Positions 18,503 to 26,817 of a stretch of 49,938 nt of DNA are shown here, piece after piece. Numbering within the stretch: the first letter of the stretch is position 1; each line of letters begins with the position of its first letter. The translations under genes were made by a program, and so were the position numbers. A model generated the notes under the pieces. It did no database searches. It worked only from the letters and a program-made list of their open reading frames with translations, and had not been told where the DNA came from. The stretch is taken from NCBI GenBank assembly GCA_965652565.1, contig CBFGWL010000009.1:1-49938 (forward strand), written 5' to 3'. This DNA is from RSA11 sp965652565 (GTDB lineage Bacteria; Actinomycetota; Thermoleophilia; Solirubrobacterales; 70-9).

Positions 18503-19317
18503 TCCGGCTCGCCGTGCGCTGCGCCGCCGAGCAGGCGGAGGCCGTGCTCGCCGAGCTCCTCCAGGTCGCGCCGGGCGGCGTGGAGGAGGAGTCGGGCGAT
18601 GGCTGGGTCGAGTACGCGATCTACGGAGGGGAGGGGGAGCTCCCGGACCTCGGCGCGGTGCGTGCCGAGTTCGGCGAGGGCATCGTTGACGTGCGCGCCG
18701 AAACGGTGCCCGACGACTGGGCCGACCGCTGGCGCGACTTCCACCGCCCGACGCTGATCGCCGGCCGCGTCCTCGTGCGACCCTCGTGGCGCGCCGACGG
18801 GCCGAGCGCGGAGCTCGAGGTGGTGCTCGACCCCGGCCACGCCTTCGGCACGGGCGCGCATCCCACGACGCGGATGTCGATCGAGCTCCTGCTCGAAGTC
18901 GCGGATTCGGGCGCCGCCTCCGGTTCGCTGGTCGACCTCGGCACGGGCTCGGGCGTGCTCGCGATCGTCGCGGCGAAGCTCGGCTGGCGTCCCGTGTTGG
19001 GCGTCGACCACGCCGAGCCCGCGATCGCGGCGGCGCGCGAGAACGCCGCCGCCAACGATGCCGACGTCGAGTTTCGCCGGGTCGATCTGCGCCGCGAGCC
19101 GCCCCCGGGCGCGCCGGTCGCGCTCGCGAACCTGACCGCGCCGCTCCTGCGCGAGCTCGCGCCGCGCCTGCCCGACACCGTCGAGACCGTGGTGTGCTCG
19201 GGGCTCCTGGCGCGCGAGCGCGAGGGCATCGAGCGCGCGTTCCGCGACGCCGGATTCGCCGCGGTGAGCGCGCGCGCCGAGGGTGACTGGGCCGCGCTGC
19301 GCCTGCGGCGGAGCTGA
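18499..19317 (+). CDS. prmA: Ribosomal protein L11 methyltransferase
   Basis: The 272-residue protein matches PrmA. The N-terminal substrate domain (LAVRCAAEQAEAVLAEL, then DDWADRWRDFHRP) leads to the conserved PGHAFGTGAHPTT block and the SAM-binding motif LVDLGTGSGVLAIVAAKLG (about residues 139-157). The active-site-type motif is ALANLTAPLL. It trimethylates ribosomal protein L11. It starts at GTG 18499, four bases before the end of dnaJ, an arrangement that is common in bacteria. Confidence 0.93.
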   Translation: MIRLAVRCAAEQAEAVLAELLQVAPGGVEEESGDGWVEYAIYGGEGELPDLGAVRAEFGEGIVDVRAETVPDDWADRWRDFHRPTLIAGRVLVRPSWRADGPSAELEVVLDPGHAFGTGAHPTTRMSIELLLEVADSGAASGSLVDLGTGSGVLAIVAAKLGWRPVLGVDHAEPAIAAARENAAANDADVEFRRVDLRREPPPGAPVALANLTAPLLRELAPRLPDTVETVVCSGLLAREREGIERAFRDAGFAAVSARAEGDWAALRLRRS

Positions 19318-19350
19318 ACGCCCGGGCTTTGATCACGCCGCCGCGGCGGT

Positions 19351-19356
19351 TAGGGT
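19351..19356 (+). promoter_or_regulatory. -10 hexamer TAGGGT before DUF2269-like gene
   Basis: TAGGGT ends six bases before the ATG at 19363. TTGATC at 19329-19334 gives a 16-base spacer, making this one of the few such promoters here with a credible -35 element. Confidence 0.45.
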
Positions 19357-19362
19357 GCGCGC

Positions 19363-19827
19363 ATGATCACGGCAGCCGTCCAGTTCTACGACGTCATCGT
19401 CTTCTTCCACATCAGCGCGGTGGTGCTCGCCTTCGGCCCGAGCTTCGCCTATCCGATGTTCTTCGCGATCGCGGCGCGCACGAACCCGGCCGCCCTGCCG
19501 ACCGTCGGACGCGGCGTGCTCGGCTGGGATCGCACCGCCGGGACCCTCGGGATGGTCCTGATCCTCGCCACCGGTCTGTACCTGACGGCCGATCGCTGGG
19601 AGTTCGGGGACTTCTTCGTCTCCTGGGGCATGCTCGCGATCATCCTGCTCTTCGGCGTCGTGCACGGGTTCTTCATCCCGAACACCCGCCGCTACGTGGA
19701 GGCCGTCGAGGGCGGCCGTGAGCAGGAGGCCGAGGCCATCGTCGCCCGCATGAACGTCATGGGCCCGGTGGCGGCCCTGGCCGTGATCCTCACGATCTAC
19801 GTGATGACCGCGAAACCCTTCCTCTAG
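19363..19827 (+). CDS. DUF2269-like integral membrane protein
   Basis: The 154-residue protein has four predicted membrane helices: YDVIVFFHISAVVLAFGPSF, TLGMVLILATGLYL, MLAIILLFGVVHGFF and VAALAVILTIYVMTAKPF. A conserved His in helix 1 (FFHISA) and the overall pattern resemble DUF2269 predicted membrane proteins. The function is unknown. It stands alone between prmA and murI with its own leaderless-type promoter. Confidence 0.75.
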   Translation: MITAAVQFYDVIVFFHISAVVLAFGPSFAYPMFFAIAARTNPAALPTVGRGVLGWDRTAGTLGMVLILATGLYLTADRWEFGDFFVSWGMLAIILLFGVVHGFFIPNTRRYVEAVEGGREQEAEAIVARMNVMGPVAALAVILTIYVMTAKPFL

Positions 19828-19853
19828 GTCCGAGGTAGGGCGTGCGCAGCGAC

Positions 19854-19859
19854 TAGCCT
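19854..19859 (+). promoter_or_regulatory. -10 hexamer TAGCCT before murI
   Basis: TAGCCT ends eight bases before the GTG start at 19868. The bases between (TCGCGGGA) contain only a weak purine stretch. Confidence 0.4.
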
Positions 19860-19867
19860 TCGCGGGA

Positions 19868-20695
19868 GTGAGCCCTCCCGCCCGTGAGCAGCCGATCGGG
19901 ATGTTCGATTCCGGCGTCGGCGGCCTCACCGTCCTGCACGAGTGCCTCGTCAGCCTGCCGGAGGAGGACTTCCTCTACCTCGGCGACGACGCGCGCTTTC
20001 CGTACGGGGCGCGCTCAGCCGAGGATCTGCGCGAGTGCTCGGTCCGCAACACCCGCTTCCTGCTCGACCGCGGCGCCAAGCTGATCGTGATCGCGTGCAA
20101 CTCGGCGGCGACCGCCGGCCTCGAGGCCGCCCGTGAGCTCGCGGGCGAACGGGGCGTCGAGGTCGTGGCGGTGATCGAGCCCGAGGCGGAGATCGCCGCC
20201 GCGATCACGGACTCGGGACGGGTGGGCGTGCTCGCCACGCCCGCGACGATCGAGGGCGGCTCGTATCTGCGCGCGCTGGCGCGCCAACACCGCGATCTGA
20301 CCGTGACCGCGGTCCCCGCGCCCGCCCTTGCGGCGGTGATCCAGCGCGGCTTTCCGTTCTCGGAGGCCGTGGTCGAGCAGGTGCGCGCGTACTGCGAGCC
20401 GCTGCGCCGCGCGCGCGTGGACACGGTGATCCTCGGCTGCACGCACTACCCGCTCGTCCGGCCGATGCTCCAGCGCATCCTCGGCCGCGACGTGCGGTTG
20501 GTGACCGCGGGGCACGCGGTCGCCGCGCGCATCGAGCGCATCCTCGAGGCCAGTGGCCTGGCCACGGAGCGGCGCGGGGAGGGCACGTACAGCTTCGTGT
20601 GCACCGGCGATCCCGAGGCGTTTCGCGAGCTCGGCACGCGCTTTCTGCAGCTGCCGCTCGGGGAGGTCGAGCGCGTCGATCTGGACGGCGCGTAA
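19868..20695 (+). CDS. murI: Glutamate racemase
   Basis: The 275-residue racemase makes D-glutamate for peptidoglycan. Its two catalytic cysteines lie in IACNSAATAGLEAA (about residues 72-85) and LGCTHYPLVRP (about residues 192-202). The N-terminal GMFDSGVGGLTVL gives the catalytic Asp/Ser region, and LGDDARFPYGARS the substrate loop. The start is GTG at 19868. It is followed 13 bases later by yqeY with its own hexamer. Confidence 0.95.
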   Translation: MSPPAREQPIGMFDSGVGGLTVLHECLVSLPEEDFLYLGDDARFPYGARSAEDLRECSVRNTRFLLDRGAKLIVIACNSAATAGLEAARELAGERGVEVVAVIEPEAEIAAAITDSGRVGVLATPATIEGGSYLRALARQHRDLTVTAVPAPALAAVIQRGFPFSEAVVEQVRAYCEPLRRARVDTVILGCTHYPLVRPMLQRILGRDVRLVTAGHAVAARIERILEASGLATERRGEGTYSFVCTGDPEAFRELGTRFLQLPLGEVERVDLDGA

Positions 20696-20698
20696 TCT
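20693..20698 (+). promoter_or_regulatory. -10 hexamer TAATCT before yqeY
   Basis: TAATCT ends ten bases before the ATG at 20709 and overlaps the murI stop codon, so an internal leaderless promoter is possible. Confidence 0.4.
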
Positions 20699-20708
20699 TG
20701 GCTTGACG

Positions 20709-21146
20709 ATGAGCGAAACCGTTCTCGACAGAGTCCAGGCCGACACCCGCGCGGCGATGAAGGCGGGCGATCGCGAGCGCGTCGGCGCGCTGCGCCTGAT
20801 CGCCGACTCCCTGCAGAAGGAGCTCAAGGACGGCGGCGCCGACGAGGTGACCGTCCTGCGCCGTGAGCGCAAGCGCCGGCTCGAGGCCGCCGAGGCCTAC
20901 CGCTCCGGCGGTGACGAGGGGCGCGCGGCCCGCGAGGAGGCGGAAGCCGAGCTGATCTCGGCGTACCTGCCAGCCGAGCTCTCCGACGAGGAGCTCGGGG
21001 CGATCGTGGACGACGCGATCGCGCAGTCGGGCGCACAGACGATGCAGGACATGGGCAAGGTCATGGGCATCGCGATGGGCAAGGTCGACGGTCGCGCCGA
21101 CGGCAAGCGCGTGAGCGCCGCGGTCCGGGCGCGGCTCGGGGCGTAA
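20709..21146 (+). CDS. yqeY: GatB/YqeY-domain protein
   Basis: The 145-residue protein is a stand-alone YqeY domain. It has DRVQADTRAAMKAGDRERVG, then LRRERKRRLEAAEAYRSGGD, the AELISAYLPAELSDEEL block and the C-terminal motif GKVMGIAMGKVDGRADGKRV. The domain is homologous to the tail domain of GatB, which binds tRNA in the amidotransferase. The role of free YqeY is unknown. phoH follows after one base. Confidence 0.93.
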   Translation: MSETVLDRVQADTRAAMKAGDRERVGALRLIADSLQKELKDGGADEVTVLRRERKRRLEAAEAYRSGGDEGRAAREEAEAELISAYLPAELSDEELGAIVDDAIAQSGAQTMQDMGKVMGIAMGKVDGRADGKRVSAAVRARLGA

Positions 21147-21147
21147 T

Positions 21148-22124
<977 letters not shown>

Positions 22125-22128
<4 letters not shown>

Positions 22129-22514
22129 GCGTCGACCTCGAGGACGTCCCCGGGGAGCTGCGCCCGGCCGTGCTGGCGGCGTTGCGGGCTGCGGGCGTTG
22201 AGGACGGGCACCTGTCGGTGGAGCTGGTCGACGCCGAGCGCATCCACGTCCTCAACCACGAGCACCGCGGCCGCGACGAGCCCACCGACGTCCTCTCGTT
22301 CCCGATCGACGGCGCGGAGAGCGTGCCCGGCCCACGCGAGCTGGGCGACGTCGTGATCTGCCCCGAGCACACCGCCGATCTGGTGGAGGCCACCGTCCAC
22401 GGCGTGCTTCATTTGTGCGGGTATGACCACGAGGTGGACGACGGTGAGATGCTGGCTCTTCAGGAAACGGTGATGGCGGAGCTGCGCGCGCAGGCAGGAC
22501 GGGCAGAGGGGTGA
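22125..22514 (+). CDS. ybeY: Endoribonuclease YbeY
   Basis: The 129-residue protein ends with the YbeY metal motif HGVLHLCGYDHEVDDGEM, which supplies three zinc-binding His residues. The upstream block LNHEHRGRDEPTDVLSFPID is also diagnostic. YbeY is needed for 3' maturation of 16S rRNA and ribosome quality control. It starts at GTG 22125, overlapping phoH by four bases, and overlaps era by four bases, forming a tight phoH-ybeY-era unit. Confidence 0.96.
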
Positions 22515-23437
22515 CGGACGGCGCCGAGAACGTCACGCGCTCGGGCTTCGTGGGCCTGGCCGGCCGCCCGAACGTCGGCAAGTCGACGCTCGTCAACGCG
22601 ATCGTGGGGGCGAAGGTGGCGATCATCTCCGACCGCCCGCAGACGACGCGGCGCGCCGCCCGCGGGATCGCCACCGACCTCGAGCAGGGCTGGCAGATGG
22701 TGCTGGTCGATCTTCCCGGTGTGCAGCGCCCGCGCGACGTGCTCACCGAGCGGATGCAGCGCCGGGTCGAGCGCGAGCTGAGCGAGGCCGACGTCGCGCT
22801 GTTGGTGATCAACGGCGAGCAGGGCGTGGGCCCGGGCGACCGCTTCATCGCCCGCACGTTGCTGGGCGCGCGGACCGCCGCCGGGGCGAACGTGCCGGTC
22901 ATCTGCGCGGTCAACAAGTGCGACCGGCTGCGGCGCGCGGAAACGGCCGCGGTGCTCGTCGAGGCCGCTGAGCTCGAGGGCGTGGACGAGGTCTTCCCCG
23001 TGAGCGCCAAGACCGGCGCGGGGCTCGAGCCCCTGATCGCCGAGCTCGCCGCCAGGCTGCCCGAGGGCCCGCTGCTCTACCCGCCGGAGGACCGCACCGA
23101 CGCGCCCAGCGAGATCCATCTCGCCGAGCTGATCCGCGAGCAGATCCTCGTGCGCACGCGCCACGAGGTACCGCACGCCGTGGAGGTGGTCATCCAAGAG
23201 GCGGAGCTCCGCGACGACGGGATCTACGAGATCCGCGCGCAGGCGTGGGTGGAGTCGGAGTCCCAGAAGGCGATCCTGATCGGGCGCGGCGGGCGCATGG
23301 TCCGCGACATCGGCACCGCCGCCCGCAAGGAGCTCGAGCGCGAGCTCGGCACGCAGGTCTTCCTCGACCTGCAGATCCGTGTGCGCGAGCGCTGGCGCCG
23401 CGACGAGGGGCTGCTCGACAGGCTGGGGATCGACTAG
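22511..23437 (+). CDS. era: GTPase Era
   Basis: The 308-residue GTPase has GRPNVGKSTLVNAI (G1), DRPQTTRR (G2), VDLPGVQRP (G3), NKCDRLR (G4) and SAKTG (G5). A C-terminal KH domain follows (VIQEAELRDDGIYEIRAQAW and ILIGRGGRMVRDIG), which binds the 3' end of 16S rRNA. Era acts in 30S assembly. G4 reads NKCD in place of the usual NKxD with a charged or small x, which remains compatible with guanine binding. It starts at GTG 22511 and is convergent with the cyd genes. Confidence 0.97.
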   Translation: MTDGAENVTRSGFVGLAGRPNVGKSTLVNAIVGAKVAIISDRPQTTRRAARGIATDLEQGWQMVLVDLPGVQRPRDVLTERMQRRVERELSEADVALLVINGEQGVGPGDRFIARTLLGARTAAGANVPVICAVNKCDRLRRAETAAVLVEAAELEGVDEVFPVSAKTGAGLEPLIAELAARLPEGPLLYPPEDRTDAPSEIHLAELIREQILVRTRHEVPHAVEVVIQEAELRDDGIYEIRAQAWVESESQKAILIGRGGRMVRDIGTAARKELERELGTQVFLDLQIRVRERWRRDEGLLDRLGID

Positions 23438-23449
23438 CGCCGGCCGGCG
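23438..23449. terminator. Palindrome between convergent era and cyd genes
   Basis: The perfect 12-base palindrome CGCCGGCCGGCG directly follows the era stop and sits six bases from the end of the minus-strand small membrane gene. It could serve as a bidirectional terminator. No T run is present. Confidence 0.35.
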
Positions 23450-23455
23450 GCTCGG

Positions 23456-23653
23456 CTAGTCGGAGCCGGTCGGGTTCTGCGCCCGGTCGCCCTCGATGAA
23501 CTCGGGGGTGGCGATGGCGGCGACGCCCAGCGCGATCCCGACGAAGGTCAGCGGCACGCCCACGATCCGCGCGATCGGGACGTCGATCGCGAAGATCAGC
23601 AGCAGGCCGACGAGGAAGGCGCCGGCGGCCAGCTGAGGCAGGCGCGCGCTCAC
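23456..23653 (-). CDS. 65-residue membrane protein after cydB
   Basis: This small gene starts at GTG 23653 and overlaps the cydB stop by four bases (GTGA). GGAGGAGG lies about 10 bases upstream. The protein has two predicted membrane helices (LAAGAFLVGLLLIFAIDVPI and IVGVPLTFVGIALGVAAIA) and a polar tail EFIEGDRAQNPTGSD. It is coupled to the cytochrome bd genes. E. coli CydX and Firmicute CydS are tiny single-helix bd subunits, but this protein is longer and has two helices, so similarity is only positional. A role as an accessory subunit or assembly factor is an inference. Confidence 0.75.
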   Translation of the reverse strand: MSARLPQLAAGAFLVGLLLIFAIDVPIARIVGVPLTFVGIALGVAAIATPEFIEGDRAQNPTGSD

Positions 23654-24696
23654 CGCGCGTTCCCCTCCTCCGTGGCGCCCGCGATCGGCCCGACCTCCTC
23701 GCCGATCTGGCCCTCGAGCTTGAGCCGGAAGAGGATCACGAGCGAGGGCACGATGATCGCGAGCGCGAAGACCACGCCGACCAGTGTGAAGATCAGCGTC
23801 GGCTGACCCGCCGCGGCGTCGTTCAGGGTGAGCTCGCCCGGGAAGATGTCGGGCCGCTGGGCGAGCGCCCAGCCGGCGACGATCGCGCCCACCGCGACCG
23901 CCGAGGTGTAGCGCGCGGGCTCGAAGCGCCCGCTCACGATGAGGGCGATCGTGACGAGCCCGGCGAGCGCGGAGCCGATCACGGCCAGCAGGCCGATGCC
24001 GGAGGTGAGCCCGTCGAAGAGGTCGGGAGCATCGGAGTTGATCACGGCGAGGCCACCGAGGGCGATCGCGCCCGTGACGATCGCCGCGCCGAGGGCGCGC
24101 CGGCGGAATGCCTCCGTGAGCTCCTCGAGCCCGGCCCGTTTTGCGTCCGCGGCGAGGAAGACGGCCGCGTTGTAGGCGCCGGTGGCGACCGCGAGCACGC
24201 CGATCAGGATCGCGGTCGGGTTCGTCCAGACCTCGAACGGCTGACTGGGATCGCCTTCGGCGGGCACCTGGCCGGATGCGATCGCCCCGATCGTGCAGCC
24301 GAGGAAGAAGGGGGTGAGGATCGAGGAGAGGGCGAACAGCGCGCCGAGCCCGCGCGCCTCGGAGATCGTCGCGGCCTCCCCGCGCAGGGCGTACGCGGAG
24401 CCGCGGAAGATGATCCCGACCGCGGCGAGGAAGAGAGGCACGTAGAGCGTCTCCATGAGCGGGCCGAAGGCCACGGGGAAGCACGTCCAGGCGATGACGA
24501 GCACGAAGATCAGCCAGACGTGGTTCGCCTCCCACACCGGTCCCATCGCGCTGTGGATGAAGCCGCGCATACGGGCGCCGCGCTCCGGGCCGCCGGCGAC
24601 CAGATCCCAAAAGCCCGCGCCGAAGTCGGCGCCACCGAGCACGGCGTATGCCGTGAGCCCGACCAACAGGACGATGAGCGCGAGTTCCTCGAGCAT
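23650..24696 (-). CDS. cydB: Cytochrome bd ubiquinol oxidase subunit II
   Basis: The 348-residue polytopic protein has the CydB signature LTAYAVLGGADFGAGFWDL at residues about 14-32, followed by HSAMGPVWEANHVWLIFVLV and about eight membrane helices in total. CydB pairs with CydA to form the bd oxidase, which reduces O2 to water with quinol electrons and supports growth at low O2 or with nitric oxide or sulfide. The ATG at 24696 overlaps the cydA stop by one base. No cydDC heme/thiol exporter genes are in the window. Confidence 0.95.
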   Translation of the reverse strand: MLEELALIVLLVGLTAYAVLGGADFGAGFWDLVAGGPERGARMRGFIHSAMGPVWEANHVWLIFVLVIAWTCFPVAFGPLMETLYVPLFLAAVGIIFRGSAYALRGEAATISEARGLGALFALSSILTPFFLGCTIGAIASGQVPAEGDPSQPFEVWTNPTAILIGVLAVATGAYNAAVFLAADAKRAGLEELTEAFRRRALGAAIVTGAIALGGLAVINSDAPDLFDGLTSGIGLLAVIGSALAGLVTIALIVSGRFEPARYTSAVAVGAIVAGWALAQRPDIFPGELTLNDAAAGQPTLIFTLVGVVFALAIIVPSLVILFRLKLEGQIGEEVGPIAGATEEGNAR

Positions 24697-26090
24697 CAGG
24701 GCAGCACCTTGATCTCATCCCCGCCCGCGGCGGTCTCCGTCTCCGGCGGCTTCCGGGCGAGCCGCCGGAGCATGACGGCGGCGATCGCGGCCAAGCCGAT
24801 GTACACCAAGACGAGGGTCGCGTAGCCGACCGGGATCCCGTCGGCGCCCGTCACCGCTTCCTCTACCCGCATGAACTCGTACACGATCCACGGCTGGCGC
24901 CCGACCTCGGTGGTGATCCAGCCGGCGATCAAGGCGACGAGCGAGAGCGGGCCGGCGGCGATCACGGCCCAGTAGAACCACTTGGTCCGCGGCAGCCTGC
25001 CGTGTCGCCAGCGGAAGTAGAGGAACCACAGCGCTAGCAGCGCGAGGCCCGTGCCGATCCCCACCATGAGCTGGAACGCGTTGCGCACCCAGCCGACGGG
25101 CGGGCGGTCGCCCTCGGGGACCGAGTCGAGCCCGGTGACGGTGGCGTTCGGGTCGTGGAAGGCGAGCAGCGAGAGCATCTTCGGGATCGTGATCCCGCCG
25201 TGGACCTCGCCGTCGAAATAGATCCCGCCGAGGGTGAGGTCCGCGCCCTCGGTCGTCTCGTGCAAGCCCTCGAAGGCGGCCAGCTTCACCGGCTGCGTCT
25301 CGGCGACCGTGCGCGCAGCCCAGTCGCCGACCACGACCTGCGCGGGAGCGGCGAGGGCAAGCACCGCCAGGGGCACGATCAGGCCGGCGCGGTAGTAGGG
25401 GCCGCGGCGGCCGCGCAGCCACGCGATCGCGTACACCCCGGCGACGAGCGCGCTGGCGACGATGAAGCCCGCGAGGTACATGTGAACCTCCTCGTGCCAG
25501 AGGTTCGGGTTGAGCAGCGCGCCGATCGGATCGACGTCGGTGACGTTGCCCTGGCCGTCGAGCTCGAACCCCTGCGGCGTGTTCATCCAGCCGTTCACCG
25601 CAATCACCATCGAGGATCCGAAGATCCCGGCGACGACGATCGGCACGCCGCTCAGGAGGTGCAGCTTCGGCGAGATGCGATCCCAGCCGTAGACGTAGAT
25701 CGCGATGAAGATCGCCTCGACGAAGAAGGCGACGCCCTCGAGGGCGAAGGCGAATCCGAACACCTCGCCCCACTGCTCCATGAACCGCGGCCAGAGCAGG
25801 CCGAGCTCGAACGAGAGGATCGTGCCGGTCACGACGCCGATCGCGAACAGGATCAGCATCACCTTCGACCAGCGCTTGGCGAGCTGTTTGTAGACCGGGT
25901 TGCCGGTGCGCAGCCAGAGCCCCTCGACGAAGAGGACGATCGCGGGGAAGGAGATCCCGAAACAGACGAGCGGGATGTGCACCCCTAGCGAGAGCGCCTG
26001 GAGCTGGCGCGCTTCCAGGAGGTACGGCTGCGAGACGGCGTCGGCCTGCGCGACGAGCGGGCCCAGCAAGCTGGTGATGCCCTCAAGCAT
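24696..26090 (-). CDS. cydA: Cytochrome bd ubiquinol oxidase subunit I
   Basis: The 464-residue protein carries heme-ligand and quinol-site signatures. These are QALSLGVHIPLVCFGISFP (His ligand, about residues 30-48), the helix with FMEQWGEVFGFAFALEGVAF, and the late motif AGWITTEVGRQPWIVYEFMR. About nine helices are expected. I chose ATG at 26090. The frame runs back to a TTG at 26114, but the eight extra residues (beginning VIEIRGG) are not typical. Divergent hisIE begins 73 bases away. Confidence 0.95.
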   Translation of the reverse strand: MLEGITSLLGPLVAQADAVSQPYLLEARQLQALSLGVHIPLVCFGISFPAIVLFVEGLWLRTGNPVYKQLAKRWSKVMLILFAIGVVTGTILSFELGLLWPRFMEQWGEVFGFAFALEGVAFFVEAIFIAIYVYGWDRISPKLHLLSGVPIVVAGIFGSSMVIAVNGWMNTPQGFELDGQGNVTDVDPIGALLNPNLWHEEVHMYLAGFIVASALVAGVYAIAWLRGRRGPYYRAGLIVPLAVLALAAPAQVVVGDWAARTVAETQPVKLAAFEGLHETTEGADLTLGGIYFDGEVHGGITIPKMLSLLAFHDPNATVTGLDSVPEGDRPPVGWVRNAFQLMVGIGTGLALLALWFLYFRWRHGRLPRTKWFYWAVIAAGPLSLVALIAGWITTEVGRQPWIVYEFMRVEEAVTGADGIPVGYATLVLVYIGLAAIAAVMLRRLARKPPETETAAGGDEIKVLP

Positions 26091-26149
26091 TCCGCCCCGG
26101 ATTTCTATCACCAATCTGGGTTAGACCCGCGCAGACGCGGGCGCGCTCG

Positions 26150-26155
26150 TAGACT
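26150..26155 (+). promoter_or_regulatory. -10 hexamer TAGACT before hisIE
   Basis: TAGACT ends eight bases before the ATG at 26164. The following GCGGCG matches the promoter at 13108. No ribosome-binding site is visible. Confidence 0.5.
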
Positions 26156-26163
26156 GCGGCGAA

Positions 26164-26817
26164 ATGCTGAACGAGGGCGCCGTGCGATTCGACGATGCCG
26201 GGCTCGTCCCGTGTGTCGCCCAGGATGCTCGCACCGGCGAGGTCCTCACGCTCGCCTACATGAACGCCGAGGCCCTGCGCTTGACGCTCGCCGAGCGCCA
26301 GGTCCACTTCTGGAGCCGCTCCCGGGGCGAGCTGTGGCGCAAGGGGGAGACGTCGGGCAACGTGCTGCACCTTCGCCAGCTGCGCTTCGACTGCGACGCC
26401 GACGCGCTCGTGGCCCTGGTCGAGCCCGCGGGACCCGCCTGCCACACCGGCGAGCGCAGCTGCTTCTACCGCGACGCCGAGGGCACGTCGGATGCGGGGC
26501 GCGACGCCCCACCCGCCCCCGGCGAGCCCGAGCCCGTCGCCTATGAGGCGCTCGCCGAGCTCGAGCGCACCCTGGCCGCTCGCCAGGCGGAGCGCCCGGA
26601 GGGCTCGTACACGGTCGAGCTGCTGGACGACCCGGAGCGCATCGGCGCGAAGGTGCGCGAGGAGGCCGACGAGGTGGCGCGCGCGGCCGCGTCGGAGAGC
26701 GACGAGCGGGTCGCGGAGGAGGCCGCCGACGTGCTCTACCACCTCGCCGTGCTGCTGCGCTCGCGCGACGTCCCGCTCGCCGACGTGTTCGAGGTGCTCA
26801 ATGGCCGTCGGCGCTGA
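26164..26817 (+). CDS. hisI: Phosphoribosyl-AMP cyclohydrolase / phosphoribosyl-ATP pyrophosphatase
   Basis: This 217-residue fusion catalyses steps 2 and 3 of histidine synthesis. The HisI cyclohydrolase domain (about residues 1-105) has MNAEALRLTLAERQVHFWSR, the block SGNVLHLRQLRFDCDADALV, and Zn-binding Cys residues in DCDAD, ACHTG and SCFYRD. The HisE domain (about residues 120-217) has LDDPERIGAKVREEADEVAR. The domains are joined by a Pro/Ala-rich linker. It overlaps trpE by 17 bases, so the two are coexpressed. HisIE fusion is usual in many bacteria, while many actinobacteria keep HisI and HisE separate. Confidence 0.95.
   Translation: MLNEGAVRFDDAGLVPCVAQDARTGEVLTLAYMNAEALRLTLAERQVHFWSRSRGELWRKGETSGNVLHLRQLRFDCDADALVALVEPAGPACHTGERSCFYRDAEGTSDAGRDAPPAPGEPEPVAYEALAELERTLAARQAERPEGSYTVELLDDPERIGAKVREEADEVARAAASESDERVAEEAADVLYHLAVLLRSRDVPLADVFEVLNGRRR

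Noticed and set aside
17408..19336. A 642-codon minus-strand frame opposite dnaJ and prmA
   Set aside because: It is antisense to two well-recognised genes and has no family features.
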